From Paracoccaceae bacterium (GTDB lineage: Bacteria; Pseudomonadota; Alphaproteobacteria; Rhodobacterales; Rhodobacteraceae), in contig JAGWAS010000006.1 of NCBI GenBank assembly GCA_021296235.1, forward strand, positions 1 through 64,000: 64,000 nt of DNA, given 5' to 3'. A program made the position numbers and the translations under genes. The notes beneath the pieces were generated by a model, which was not told the origin of the DNA, searched no databases, and saw nothing but the letters and a program-made list of their open reading frames with translations. Shown here in pieces: positions 8,860 through 17,834 of this stretch; the stretch's first letter is position 1, and each line of letters starts with the position of its first letter.

Positions 8860-11397
8860 TCAGTCTCGCGCACGCAGCACCCTTGCTGGCGAAACCTTCA
8901 AAGGACCAAGTGCAAAAAACAGACCTGCGATAAGCGAAATCGCCGAACCACCGATGACAATGGAAATCGCTGAAACGGGGTCGAACACAAACTCAAACTC
9001 CATGAGATGTGTGATAACTGCCCAGCCGACCACCCCACCGGCTAGGATCGCAAATGATCCGGCAGCCGCACCAAGTATTGCAAAGCGCAGCGCGAGATAG
9101 GACATAATGCGCAAACGCACCGCCCCGAGGGTTTTGAGGATCGCAGAATCATATGTGCGCAACCTTTCGCCCGCAGCTGCCGTACCGATCAAAACAATGA
9201 ACCCTGTTGCCAGAGTTATTCCCGATCCGTAGGTGATCGCGGCAACAAGTTTTCCGAGTAGCTCAACAAAGCGGGCAATGCCTTCCTTAACTGATATCAG
9301 GGTAACGTTCGCCATTTCGCCGCCGATCTGGCGATGCAATTCGGTTTCGGCGGCATCGGTGGCGTGAACAGTTGCGATGTGGGTATGAGGGGCACCGGCC
9401 ACGGCGGACGGATTCATGGACATGACAAATCCAATGCCGGCCGTCCTGAAATCGACATTCCGGAAACTTGCAATTCGGGCCGTAATGTCCCGGCCCAGGA
9501 TGTTGACGGTCAGCGTGTCACCGAGGTCCAATCCAAGTTCAGTGCCTTCTTCCTCGGCGAAACTTACCAAAGGTTCGCCAGAGTAGTCATTCGGCCACCA
9601 TTGCCCGCGCGTAATTTCGGCGCCCTCGGGCAGGAGATTCGAGTAGGTAACTCCTCGATCGCCCCGCAGAACCCAATGGTCGCCGGCAACTTCCCTCGCA
9701 GGTTGGTCATTGATTTTCGTAATGACGCCTCTCAGCATTGGTGCTGTGTCGACCTTTGACACTCCGGCATTGCCTACGGTCAGTTCCACAAACCGCTGAA
9801 TTTGATCATTCTGGATATCAAGAGCAAAGAACGAGGGCGCAACGTCCGGCAGGTCGTTGCTGATGGAGTTGCTGACATTGATCGAAACTTGACCGATTGC
9901 GGCGAGTACCGTCAATCCCAGACCCAATGAGAGAACAACCGGAACCGCATCGCTGCTCGGGCCGCCGATTGAGCCGGTCGCGATCCGGAGAACGGCATTG
10001 CCGCGCAACAACTTTGATTTTGCCATCCAGCGAAGAGCAATGCGAAGCCCTGTTGCAGCAAGGGCAAGAATAAGCAGGGATCCGCATATGCCGGCGGCGG
10101 TCCATGCCGTGAGTTTGACAGCTCCCGTAAACCAGCAGGCAGCGGCAATCAGCACCCCAGCCAATGCAAGGACAGCGGCGATGAAGGCGGGAGGAGGCAG
10201 TCCACGTGAACCTCCGACTCCACCTCGGAAAAGAGCGGCAGCATTGATATCCCGGGTTCCCGCCAGCGACCAAAGCGAGAATGCAAAGCCGGCCAGGATG
10301 CCATAGGTTGAAGCCTCCAGCAAAGGCCGGGCGTAGATCGCGGTTGCGACGGGCACAGGGGCGAATTCGGCGATGACCGACGAAAATGCAATTGGCACTG
10401 CAACTCCAATGACATTGCCGGCAAGTATGCCAATCAGAATCATGAAACCAACCTGCAAAAGATAAGCTGCAAGGATGGTGTTCCTCTGTGCCCCGAGTGT
10501 TTTGAGTGTGGCAATCGTCGCCGTTTTCCGTTCCAGGAACACCCGCACCGCAGTTGCAACGCCGATGCCGCCGACGGTAATGCCAGCCAATCCCACCAGA
10601 ACAAGAAAGGCTCCCACACGTTCGATGAACACGCGAACGCCTGGATTGCCGTCCCTGGTGTCCCTCCATTGCAATCCCCGGTCGGCGAACAGGGCTTCCG
10701 CTTCGCTGCCGAGCTGTGCCAGATCCGTCGCCCCATCTAGCTGCAGCCTGTATTTGGAAGCGAAGAGTGATCCAGGTCCAAGCAGGCCGGATCCGACCAG
10801 ATCAGCGGAACGGACGATGGTTTTTGGTCCCGGAAGTGGCCCGGATGCAACCGAATCCGGTTCGCGCTCAAGCAATGCCGCCAGTTGGAAGGACTGCGAG
10901 CCAATTCTGAAGATATCCCCAGGCACAATTTGCAGACGATTGGCAAGGGAACGCTGCATGACTGCCCCCGGCAAACCGTCCCTGTTTGCCAATGCGTTTG
11001 CCAGCGACACCTGCGGTTCAAGCGTGATCTCACCGTAGAGAGGGTAGTTTTCGTCGACAGCCTTGACCTGAGTGAGGGATCGGATCGTCTCCTCTCCATC
11101 TCCGCTGACTGCCATGGACCTGAAGTCGATAATCTCTGAAATCCTGGCGGCCTTCGAAAGCATCCAGTCGGTTTCCGTGTCATCGGCTCGCCTGTAGCTG
11201 AATTCAATTTCGGCGTCGCCGCCAAGAATTGACGCCCCCTCCCTTGCGAGACCCTCCTCAATGCTGGATCTGACCGTGCCGATTGCGGCCACAGAGGCGA
11301 CACCAAGCGCAAGACATGCAACAAAGACCCTGAACCCCGCGATGCCACCCCGAAGCTCACGCACACATATTTTTACGGCAGCGGAGAATTGCATCAT
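8860..11397 (-). CDS. ybbP: YbbP-type ABC permease (FtsX-like)
   Basis: Large permease (845 residues) of the LolC/MacB/FtsX superfamily. It has an N-terminal transmembrane helix (about residues 22-45), a long periplasmic domain, and two clusters of FtsX-type helices: one near residues 260-430 and one at the C-terminus (about 715-845). It pairs with the ATPase encoded just upstream, whose stop overlaps its start by 4 nt. The trio with tesA reproduces the known tesA-ybbA-ybbP neighbourhood. The physiological substrate of YbbAP systems is not settled; members are thought to extract or move lipophilic molecules across the envelope. Confidence 0.9.
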   Translation of the reverse strand: MMQFSAAVKICVRELRGGIAGFRVFVACLALGVASVAAIGTVRSSIEEGLAREGASILGGDAEIEFSYRRADDTETDWMLSKAARISEIIDFRSMAVSGDGEETIRSLTQVKAVDENYPLYGEITLEPQVSLANALANRDGLPGAVMQRSLANRLQIVPGDIFRIGSQSFQLAALLEREPDSVASGPLPGPKTIVRSADLVGSGLLGPGSLFASKYRLQLDGATDLAQLGSEAEALFADRGLQWRDTRDGNPGVRVFIERVGAFLVLVGLAGITVGGIGVATAVRVFLERKTATIATLKTLGAQRNTILAAYLLQVGFMILIGILAGNVIGVAVPIAFSSVIAEFAPVPVATAIYARPLLEASTYGILAGFAFSLWSLAGTRDINAAALFRGGVGGSRGLPPPAFIAAVLALAGVLIAAACWFTGAVKLTAWTAAGICGSLLILALAATGLRIALRWMAKSKLLRGNAVLRIATGSIGGPSSDAVPVVLSLGLGLTVLAAIGQVSINVSNSISNDLPDVAPSFFALDIQNDQIQRFVELTVGNAGVSKVDTAPMLRGVITKINDQPAREVAGDHWVLRGDRGVTYSNLLPEGAEITRGQWWPNDYSGEPLVSFAEEEGTELGLDLGDTLTVNILGRDITARIASFRNVDFRTAGIGFVMSMNPSAVAGAPHTHIATVHATDAAETELHRQIGGEMANVTLISVKEGIARFVELLGKLVAAITYGSGITLATGFIVLIGTAAAGERLRTYDSAILKTLGAVRLRIMSYLALRFAILGAAAGSFAILAGGVVGWAVITHLMEFEFVFDPVSAISIVIGGSAISLIAGLFFALGPLKVSPARVLRARD

Positions 11398-12086
11398 TCG
11401 TTTGAGTTTCCAGATACGGATCCAATCCGGCCGTCATGGAGTTTGATGCGCCGGTCACAACGTTTCGCCAGATCCTCGGCGTGAGTTACCAACACAAGTG
11501 CGGCGTTATGTCGCTCGCTCAAGCCGAGCAGCAATTCCATCACCATCTCGCCGTTCGCTGCATCAAGGTTACCTGTCGGTTCGTCGGCGAGCAGTATGTC
11601 CGGCTCTGTTGCGGAGGCGCGAGCGATTGCAACCCGCTGCTGCTCGCCGCCGGAGAGCTGGGATGGATAATGATCGATCCTGTCTGCAAGTCCCACCGAA
11701 TCGAGTTCCTTCTGCGCCAATTCGAATGCAGCTTCGCGACCGGAAAGTTCAAGCGGCGTTGCCACGTTTTCCAGCGCCGTCATAGTGGGAATGAGATGAA
11801 ACGACTGAAAGACAATTCCGACATGTTTCATACGGAAACGGGCGAGTTGGTCCTCATTCATTGCAGTCAAATCGTTGCCGAGCACGATCAGCCCGCCCGA
11901 AGTGGCGCGCTCCAACCCACCCAACAGCATGAGAAGCGAGGTCTTTCCGGAACCGGAAGGTCCGGTCATGCCCATTGACTCGCCCTTGCCAACCCGCAAA
12001 CTGATGTTCTTAAGGACATTGACTGGCCCGGCATTGCCGTCCAAGGTCAGGCAAGTGTCTTCAAGCGAAATTGCGATGTTTTGCAT
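11394..12086 (-). CDS. ybbA: YbbA-type ABC ATPase
   Basis: ATPase of the LolD/MacB class (230 residues) with Walker [10 protein letters not shown], signature [10 protein letters not shown] and Walker [13 protein letters not shown]. The [11 protein letters not shown] form is characteristic of ATPases that serve FtsX-like mechanotransmission permeases, not importers. It is the promoter-proximal gene of the ybbA-ybbP pair and is divergent from tesA, with only 49 nt between the two start codons, so the pair and tesA probably share a bidirectional control region. Confidence 0.92.
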   Translation of the reverse strand: MQNIAISLEDTCLTLDGNAGPVNVLKNISLRVGKGESMGMTGPSGSGKTSLLMLLGGLERATSGGLIVLGNDLTAMNEDQLARFRMKHVGIVFQSFHLIPTMTALENVATPLELSGREAAFELAQKELDSVGLADRIDHYPSQLSGGEQQRVAIARASATEPDILLADEPTGNLDAANGEMVMELLLGLSERHNAALVLVTHAEDLAKRCDRRIKLHDGRIGSVSGNSNE

Positions 12087-12135
12087 GCTGCATGTTGTCC
12101 GATTGATTCAGCAACGTTTGGTATATGTATCCCGC

Positions 12136-12777
12136 ATGACCATTCACAAGGCATCGGCCGGGTTTTTCGCGGCACTTTCGCTGATCGCAACCGCAGCCTG
12201 CGCGGAACCTGCGAGGATTGTGGCGTTCGGCGACAGCCTGATTCACGGGTTTGGCCTCATTCAGGGGCAAGGTTTGGTCCCCCAACTCAATGCATGGCTG
12301 GAAAGCGCGGGAATTGAAGCTGTTGTGGAGAATGCAGGTGTTTCGGGAGACACGACCGCCGGGGGGGCGGCGCGAATCGAATGGACGCTCGAACCAAGTC
12401 CTGATGCGCTTATTGTGTTGCTTGGGGGAAATGACCTCCTGCGCGGCATTGATCCGGCGGAGAGTCGCAGGAACCTTGACCGGATTCTCGGCGCAGCCGT
12501 TTCCCGCGGTATAAATGTACTGCTTGTGGGGCATGAGGCACCCACTAATTTTGGCATGGAATACAAGCTGGAATTTGAAGCCATGTACGCTGAATTGGCC
12601 GACTTGCACGGGGCCGTGCTGTTCGACCGGGTATTTGGTCCTTTGGATGCCTTGGGAGATCGGACGCAGGTGAGACTTAAGTATATGCAGGCGGACGGGC
12701 TGCACCCGAACCAATACGGTGTGGCGGCGATCGTGGAGGAGCTTGGCCCGCTTGTTGCAAAACTTGTTGAGCAGTGA
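12136..12777 (+). CDS. tesA: Periplasmic GDSL esterase / thioesterase I
   Basis: SGNH-hydrolase of the TesA/arylesterase family (213 residues). Residues about 1-23 form a signal peptide ending in a TAACAEP-like site, so the enzyme is periplasmic. Block I FGDSL gives the nucleophile S34, GGND is block III, and DGLHPN supplies the D187/H190 pair. It hydrolyses acyl esters or thioesters. The frame is open to the left, but ATG 12136 gives a proper signal peptide. A TATATG box at 12122-12127 lies just before the start. It is divergent from ybbA-ybbP, the conserved arrangement in many proteobacteria. Confidence 0.92.
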   Translation: MTIHKASAGFFAALSLIATAACAEPARIVAFGDSLIHGFGLIQGQGLVPQLNAWLESAGIEAVVENAGVSGDTTAGGAARIEWTLEPSPDALIVLLGGNDLLRGIDPAESRRNLDRILGAAVSRGINVLLVGHEAPTNFGMEYKLEFEAMYAELADLHGAVLFDRVFGPLDALGDRTQVRLKYMQADGLHPNQYGVAAIVEELGPLVAKLVEQ

Positions 12778-12985
12778 ACCGTGAAGCGCTGCGCCGGCCA
12801 ATTGGGCAGTGAAACGACGGGCATGGCTACTGCTGCCGACAAGCATCATCGGAATTCCACCGGGGGAGGGAACTGGGATGGCAGGCTGTGCCGATCTTGC
12901 TTGAGGATTTTCAAAAATTGAACCTGATCAGAATTCGCGCTACTGATTTGGCATTGGCCCCTGGCCATGCTTCCGGAGGTTTCCA

Positions 12986-13477
12986 ATGAGAATGCTACCC
13001 GCTTCAGTTGTAATTTCGTTGGTGTCGTTTTTTGGCGTGCTGGTTGCCGATGCGGCCGGCGATGAAGGTCACACCCGCGACCACACGGGTGCTGTTACCC
13101 GCGACGCCGCCGGCATTATCAACAGTCGGCAGGAGATGATGTCGTATGTTGGCTCCAATATGAGGACCGTGTCCCGCATGGCCAAGGGGAACATCGAATT
13201 CAATCGCGACTATGTCCGGGCATTCGGACTGTCGGTTTCGGCCATCGCTGCAGCTTTTCCGCACTTGTTTCCTGAGGGAACCGGCAAAGAAGCCGGCACG
13301 ACAGAGGCCGATGCGGCGATATTCTCCGATCTTGGTGGTTTTGCTGCCGAGGCAACCAAATTGGGAGCAGCTGGGCGTGCCGTGGCCATGTCCGCCGACG
13401 CCGCCGAGCTTTCCGACAATTTCTCTGCCATGGCAGGCACCTGCACTTCCTGTCATTCCCAGTACCGCTCGCGCTAA
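12986..13477 (+). CDS. Cytochrome c' / c556-like monoheme protein
   Basis: Secreted four-helix cytochrome (163 residues): signal peptide at about 1-24, then a helical body, and a single heme motif CTSCH at 153-157 close to the C-terminus. That position is diagnostic of the cytochrome c'/c556 class. Members bind NO or act as electron carriers in the periplasm. A strong GGAGG lies 7 nt before ATG 12986. The 208-nt gap before it holds no other gene. It is followed after 33 nt by a diheme cytochrome, so the two are likely an electron-transfer pair; no dehydrogenase partner is encoded beside them. Confidence 0.9.
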   Translation: MRMLPASVVISLVSFFGVLVADAAGDEGHTRDHTGAVTRDAAGIINSRQEMMSYVGSNMRTVSRMAKGNIEFNRDYVRAFGLSVSAIAAAFPHLFPEGTGKEAGTTEADAAIFSDLGGFAAEATKLGAAGRAVAMSADAAELSDNFSAMAGTCTSCHSQYRSR

Positions 13478-13510
13478 GGATTGAAGTTAGGGGCGGAAAG
13501 GCAGGGACCC

Positions 13511-14413
13511 ATGCGCAAATTGGCTGTCGCACTTGTTGCGGCAGGCATTGTTGCCCTGCTGGGGATTGCCGTTCCTGCAATAGCCCCGACACCGGGTATT
13601 ACGCAGACCGAACTCTCTGAGCATTTGCCCAAGGGTTTCGAGGCTGATTCGGAACGCGGTCGGGTGCTTTATCACCTCGCAGGCTGCGGCAACTGCCATT
13701 CAAATGCAGCCGAATCAGGCTTGATCGACAATTCTCCAATCGGGGGGCCGCCACTCCTGTCATTTGCCGGCAACTTCCATCCTCCCAACATAACTCCGGA
13801 CACCGAAACCGGTATTGGCGGATGGAGCGACGTGGCGTTCGTAAATGCGATGAAGTTTGGGATTGGTCCGCAGGGAAAACGTTACTACCCGGCGTTTCCA
13901 TACACATCGTTTGCGAAGGCAACAGTTGCCGACCTGTTGGATCTGAAAGCCCACCTGGACACCCTTGAGCCCGAAACTTCCGAAATTCAGGAACACAGCC
14001 TTTCCTTTCCATTCAACATTAGGTCCGCAATGTTTTATTGGAACCTGCTTTTTCACGATCCGACGGAATTTACTCCTGATAACTCCCGAAGCATTGAGTG
14101 GAACAGGGGCGCCTACCTCGTCAATTCCCTCGGGCATTGCGGCGTGTGTCATTCACCGAGGAACATGTTTTGGGCTGAACGGGTCGAGCAGGCATTTGAA
14201 GGCGGCGCTCCGCTGAAGGAGGGGGAACGTGCAGCGCCGAAGTTGGCAGGGAGAGACAGTGTCAAAATTCTCAATGGGTTGGACGAATGGTCCGGCTCAA
14301 TCGACGAGAACAGTTCAATGTACCTCATTACCCGAAACTATTCCGAACACGCGACTATTGAAGATCTGGACGCAATCGCACTCTACCTTTCGAGCCTCTC
14401 ACCCGGAGGTTGA
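13511..14413 (+). CDS. Diheme c-type cytochrome
   Basis: Exported protein (300 residues) with an N-terminal hydrophobic signal/anchor and two heme motifs: CGNCH in the first domain and CGVCH in the second. This two-domain layout is common among periplasmic diheme cytochromes that accept electrons from alcohol, aldehyde or sugar dehydrogenases and from c-type oxidase chains. An in-frame TTG exists at 13481, but ATG 13511 has the better ribosome binding site (GCAGGGA) and a clean signal sequence. It ends 9 nt from the stop of the convergent creatininase-family gene. Confidence 0.9.
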   Translation: MRKLAVALVAAGIVALLGIAVPAIAPTPGITQTELSEHLPKGFEADSERGRVLYHLAGCGNCHSNAAESGLIDNSPIGGPPLLSFAGNFHPPNITPDTETGIGGWSDVAFVNAMKFGIGPQGKRYYPAFPYTSFAKATVADLLDLKAHLDTLEPETSEIQEHSLSFPFNIRSAMFYWNLLFHDPTEFTPDNSRSIEWNRGAYLVNSLGHCGVCHSPRNMFWAERVEQAFEGGAPLKEGERAAPKLAGRDSVKILNGLDEWSGSIDENSSMYLITRNYSEHATIEDLDAIALYLSSLSPGG

Positions 14414-14422
14414 ATGCCAAAG

Positions 14423-15211
14423 TCAGTTGGGTTGAGTCTCCGGGCTGAACCGCGTCGCGTCCACCGAAACAACCGACCGAAGGAGTTGGATGAATCCCTC
14501 CGCCTGATGGCGAGCTGTTTGTTGACCCTTCTCGGCGGTTGCCATTGCGGCATTGCCGACCGTTCCTGAAGTGTTGAGATCCTTGGAGACCCAGCCGTAG
14601 CTTATGGGACCGACCGGACCCACGGGGTCTATGGTTGCAGTTGAACCAAAATCCTTTGCCGAGGAAATGTCCACGAGATCGGGCCGGAAATGAAGCATCA
14701 ATGACGTTTCGACATCGCCGCCATGAATGCCGAACTGCAGCTCGCGGTTTGAATAGAGTCCCTCGGGATGGCCGAAAGATCCCCACTGGCATTTGACCAC
14801 GTAGAGGCCGGCCTGAACGCGCAATTCACGGGCGACGATCGAGATCAGGTCGAGATTGCCGCCATGGGAATTGACAATGACCATTTTCCGCACACCCGAC
14901 CGTGCAACTGAAAGGCCAATCTCCGTCCATGCACGAAGAGCGGTTTCCGCGGAAAGGGTAAGTGTGCCCCTCGACCAGAGATGTTCATTCGATTTGCCCA
15001 CCGACTGCACGGGAAGAATGCGGACATCAATATCCGGTGGCAGGAGCCCCGCAACTTCGGCCAGCATGCCCATTCCGATTATGGTGTCGGTTCCGACCGG
15101 AAGGTGCGGCCCATGCTGTTCGATGGCCGCTGTCGGAAGAACCGCAATAGTTTTCTTTTCATCGATTTCGGAAAACTCCGTTTGGCGAAATTCCATCCAT
15201 TCATGTCTCAC
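14423..15211 (-). CDS. Creatininase-family amidohydrolase
   Basis: Metal-dependent hydrolase of the creatininase family (262 residues). Visible metal ligands are E31, H33 and D42 in EQHGPHLPVGTD, followed by the NSHGGN motif. Family members open cyclic amides (creatinine) or remove formyl groups from formamidopyrimidines, so the substrate is not fixed by sequence. The start is GTG 15211, 6 nt behind GGAGGA. The frame is open further upstream, but only this start has a ribosome binding site. It is the last gene of the eight-gene operon reaching up to 21897, 48 nt after a flavodoxin-fold reductase gene. A role in opening the ring of the imported compound is inferred. Confidence 0.85.
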   Translation of the reverse strand: MRHEWMEFRQTEFSEIDEKKTIAVLPTAAIEQHGPHLPVGTDTIIGMGMLAEVAGLLPPDIDVRILPVQSVGKSNEHLWSRGTLTLSAETALRAWTEIGLSVARSGVRKMVIVNSHGGNLDLISIVARELRVQAGLYVVKCQWGSFGHPEGLYSNRELQFGIHGGDVETSLMLHFRPDLVDISSAKDFGSTATIDPVGPVGPISYGWVSKDLNTSGTVGNAAMATAEKGQQTARHQAEGFIQLLRSVVSVDATRFSPETQPN

Positions 15212-15259
15212 CGCTGTTCCTCCGACCTGCCGGTTCTGAATTCTGTTCTTCCGGCACAT

Positions 15260-15856
15260 TCAATTAAGCAATCGCTTCATTTTTCGCCGAACCTTCGCCA
15301 GATGCAATGTGCGACTTTTGGTTGTGGACGTGTCCATGCGGTAGTGTGCGGCGAAGACAGTCTTGGTTGAGAAGCCGCAAAGCGGCCTCAACCCCCGCAA
15401 CAGGGTCATTTTTCCGGGGGCGCCAACGAATTGTGTCCAAGCCCAGCTCGCTCCACAGGTGGTAAAAGCACCGAACCTGTGAATGTGCCCCAGTCCCGGC
15501 CGGATCGACCGCTTGCCCTCATCCGGCATGTGGAATGCCAACCCGGGCAGCATTACGCGGTCGAGCCAGCCCTTGAGCAGAGCGGGCAGGCCGTACCACC
15601 AGGTTGGATAGACAAAAATCAGAGTGTCACACCATTCAATGTTTCCGGCATGGTTGGCGACAAAATTGCGGTTGCGTTGTGAATCGAGGTAGAATTCAAG
15701 CTCGGTCGACCGCAGGATCGGTTGAAAGGCTTCCGAATAGAGATCCACAATGCGGTATTCAGCGCCGACAGCCGTCAATTCCTTGATCACAACATCAAGC
15801 ACGGCAGCGGTGAAGCTGGCTGGATTGGGATGGCAATAGACGACCAGCGCCTTCAT
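15260..15856 (-). CDS. Flavodoxin-fold NAD(P)H oxidoreductase (second copy)
   Basis: FMN-dependent reductase of the NQO/KefF/MdaB family (198 residues). The N-terminal VVYCHPNPASFTAAV is the phosphate-binding loop for the flavin, and FVYPTWWYGLPALLKGWLDR is the family signature around residues 82-101. Such enzymes transfer two electrons from NAD(P)H to quinones or other aromatic acceptors. It overlaps the preceding reductase gene by 1 nt (TGATG). The two are clear paralogues, sharing EDFQPIL/EAFQPIL and the signature loop, but differ strongly elsewhere. They may form a heterodimer or act on successive intermediates (inference). Confidence 0.87.
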   Translation of the reverse strand: MKALVVYCHPNPASFTAAVLDVVIKELTAVGAEYRIVDLYSEAFQPILRSTELEFYLDSQRNRNFVANHAGNIEWCDTLIFVYPTWWYGLPALLKGWLDRVMLPGLAFHMPDEGKRSIRPGLGHIHRFGAFTTCGASWAWTQFVGAPGKMTLLRGLRPLCGFSTKTVFAAHYRMDTSTTKSRTLHLAKVRRKMKRLLN

Positions 15857-16437
15857 CAGAGTGCGGCCATTTCCCGCTTCACCCTGGCCAGGAACGCTTC
15901 GCGCCTGTTGGGGCCAATCCGATTCATGTCATAGAGCGCCAAATACCGCATTTTGTCGGGCTGACAGTAGAATCGGACGGCTCCGGTCACAATTCGGCGT
16001 GGCGGATCAAATACACCCAAGGCGCGCAATCTTGTCCCACCGTAGGTTGTAACAGCAGCAAGCTTGCGGATGTTCTGCAAGTTGGGAGCGACCCTGCCAT
16101 TCTCAAGCCGAAACGCGACGCCCGGAACGCAAACCCGGTCAAAAAATCCCTTAAGGATAGCGGGGAACCCATAGATCCAAACCGGAAAGACCAAAATCAT
16201 GGCGTCGGCCCGGCGCAGGCGGTTCACATATTCAATCACGGGTTGAATGTTCCCGGGTTCCTCATGGTAGTTCCGCCGTTCCTCTTCAGTGAGGATGGGT
16301 TGGAAATCCTCCGCATGGAGGTTGCAATCATCAACTTCCCAGTCGCGTGCGGCCAGAGTTTCGACAACTGCCTGATGCAGTGCCGCTGAAAAACTGTCGC
16401 GCACCGGGTGAGCGAAAAGTACAAATGCTCTCGTCAT
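15856..16437 (-). CDS. Flavodoxin-fold NAD(P)H oxidoreductase (first copy)
   Basis: Paralogue of the next gene (193 residues) with FVLFAHPVRDSFSAAL at the N-terminus and FPVWIYGFPAILKGFFDR as signature. An FMN-dependent two-electron reductase is expected. The frame is open further upstream, but ATG 16437 overlaps the stop of the FAD oxidase gene in the ATGA arrangement seen throughout this operon and places the flavin loop at the very N-terminus, as usual. Two reductases beside an oxidase suggest that the substrate ring is both oxidised and reduced, or that the reductases recycle electrons (inference). Confidence 0.87.
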   Translation of the reverse strand: MTRAFVLFAHPVRDSFSAALHQAVVETLAARDWEVDDCNLHAEDFQPILTEEERRNYHEEPGNIQPVIEYVNRLRRADAMILVFPVWIYGFPAILKGFFDRVCVPGVAFRLENGRVAPNLQNIRKLAAVTTYGGTRLRALGVFDPPRRIVTGAVRFYCQPDKMRYLALYDMNRIGPNRREAFLARVKREMAAL

Positions 16438-17834
16438 GGCTTGGGCTGGATGCCCCGATACTCGTACATCCGGCCGAAATCCCAGTCGGGGTCGTCCCAA
16501 GCGATCATCTTTCCTGGATTGAGCAGCCCTTTCGGGTCAGCCTCGCGCTTGAATTCGAGCTGACGCCGATCCACAGTTTGACGTCCGCCCTCCTCAAGCG
16601 TGTAGCGGTGGGGATTGAAAATCATGCAGCCCATTTCCTCATGGATGCGGACGATTTCATCCAACCTTTCCTCATTGGTGAATTTCACGATCGGCAACCC
16701 CGCAAACATCGCCTTGCCGTTTTCCCTTATGACCTCAAGATGTTGAAGAACCTCGCCACCGAATTCCTCCCGGACCCTGGCAACCAATTCAAGGTGCCTT
16801 GGAAATCCGTAGCGTACCTGCAGGTAGGTAATTGACGGGTCAATGCGCAGCGCACGGAGAGTCGTGTGGTTCCAGCCATATTCGAATACCGGACCAGGAT
16901 CCCGCTTCCAGTCGTTGTCATCGGACCGGTAGATGATTTTCGCCTCGGGACGTGCAGCGGCGAAGGTCATGAAACCGTCAAGTGAGTGCGGCGCAACCAT
17001 TATGCCGACCAGGTTGGTGTCACTTGATACGTAGGGCTTTATCCGCGGAAAATACTCATGGGCGATAGGTGCCTCAAAGGGGTTGGCCAGTTTGATCAGT
17101 ATGCCGTCCTGGTTGGCCAAATCGATCGCAAATCTCGCGCTGTCCATGAAATCGTCAAAGGCAAGGAACATGCCAACCCAATCATACGCCGGAGCAAGAG
17201 GGATTTCGATCTCGGTTATGATGCCGTTGGTGCCGTAGGCGTGGGAAACGCGCGGAAGCTCGTCCCCCCTGAACTCCAGGATGCGGGGTTGCTCTTCCAT
17301 GGTTACCACCCTGAGGCGGATAATGTTGCCGACATCCCTCAGTTGGCCCCAGGTGCAGGAGCCGACGCCGCCGGAGCCGCCGGCAATGAAGCCCCCGATC
17401 GTGGCGGTTGCCCAGGTCGAGGAGAACATGCGGATTTCCTGGCTAGAGTGCTTTCGACAATGCTCGTCAAGCTCCTTGAGCAGGCATCCGGGCTCCACGA
17501 TCACCCGTCCCGGATGGATTTCCTTGACCGCGGACATGTTGCGCATGTGCATGACGCAACCACCGGCCAGCGGCATCGCTTGCCCATAGTTGCCGGTTCC
17601 GGTTCCGCGGGTTGTCAATGGGACATCGTGTTTGTAGCAGGAGGCAAGTATCTGCACGATTTCGGCCTCGGATCTCGGATTGACCACGAAATCCGCCCCA
17701 ATGTGGTCAAGCCGATCCTTCAGGACCGGCGAATACCAAAAGAAGTCCCGGCTCTTTGCCTTGACGGAAACGGGATTGTCATCAATTTCCATGTGGCGCA
17801 GCTCACGTTTTGCCGCTTCAATGCCGGCGTTCAT
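16434..17834 (-). CDS. FAD-linked oxidase (PCMH/VAO type)
   Basis: Flavoprotein oxidase/dehydrogenase of the GlcD/VAO type (466 residues). The FAD domain spans about residues 40-220 with TTRGTGTGNYGQAMPLAGG and GGSGGVGSCTWGQLRD as the pyrophosphate-binding stretches. The C-terminal NPGKM near residue 445 is typical of the family. It has no signal peptide, so it acts in the cytoplasm. Start and stop overlap the neighbouring genes by 4 nt each. Substrates in this superfamily range from 2-hydroxyacids to phenols and amines; in this operon it is expected to oxidise a product of the deaminase (inference). Confidence 0.87.
   Translation of the reverse strand: MNAGIEAAKRELRHMEIDDNPVSVKAKSRDFFWYSPVLKDRLDHIGADFVVNPRSEAEIVQILASCYKHDVPLTTRGTGTGNYGQAMPLAGGCVMHMRNMSAVKEIHPGRVIVEPGCLLKELDEHCRKHSSQEIRMFSSTWATATIGGFIAGGSGGVGSCTWGQLRDVGNIIRLRVVTMEEQPRILEFRGDELPRVSHAYGTNGIITEIEIPLAPAYDWVGMFLAFDDFMDSARFAIDLANQDGILIKLANPFEAPIAHEYFPRIKPYVSSDTNLVGIMVAPHSLDGFMTFAAARPEAKIIYRSDDNDWKRDPGPVFEYGWNHTTLRALRIDPSITYLQVRYGFPRHLELVARVREEFGGEVLQHLEVIRENGKAMFAGLPIVKFTNEERLDEIVRIHEEMGCMIFNPHRYTLEEGGRQTVDRRQLEFKREADPKGLLNPGKMIAWDDPDWDFGRMYEYRGIQPKP

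Noticed and set aside
11436..11978. 180-codon + strand frame opposite ybbA
   Set aside because: Antisense shadow of a clear ABC ATPase gene.
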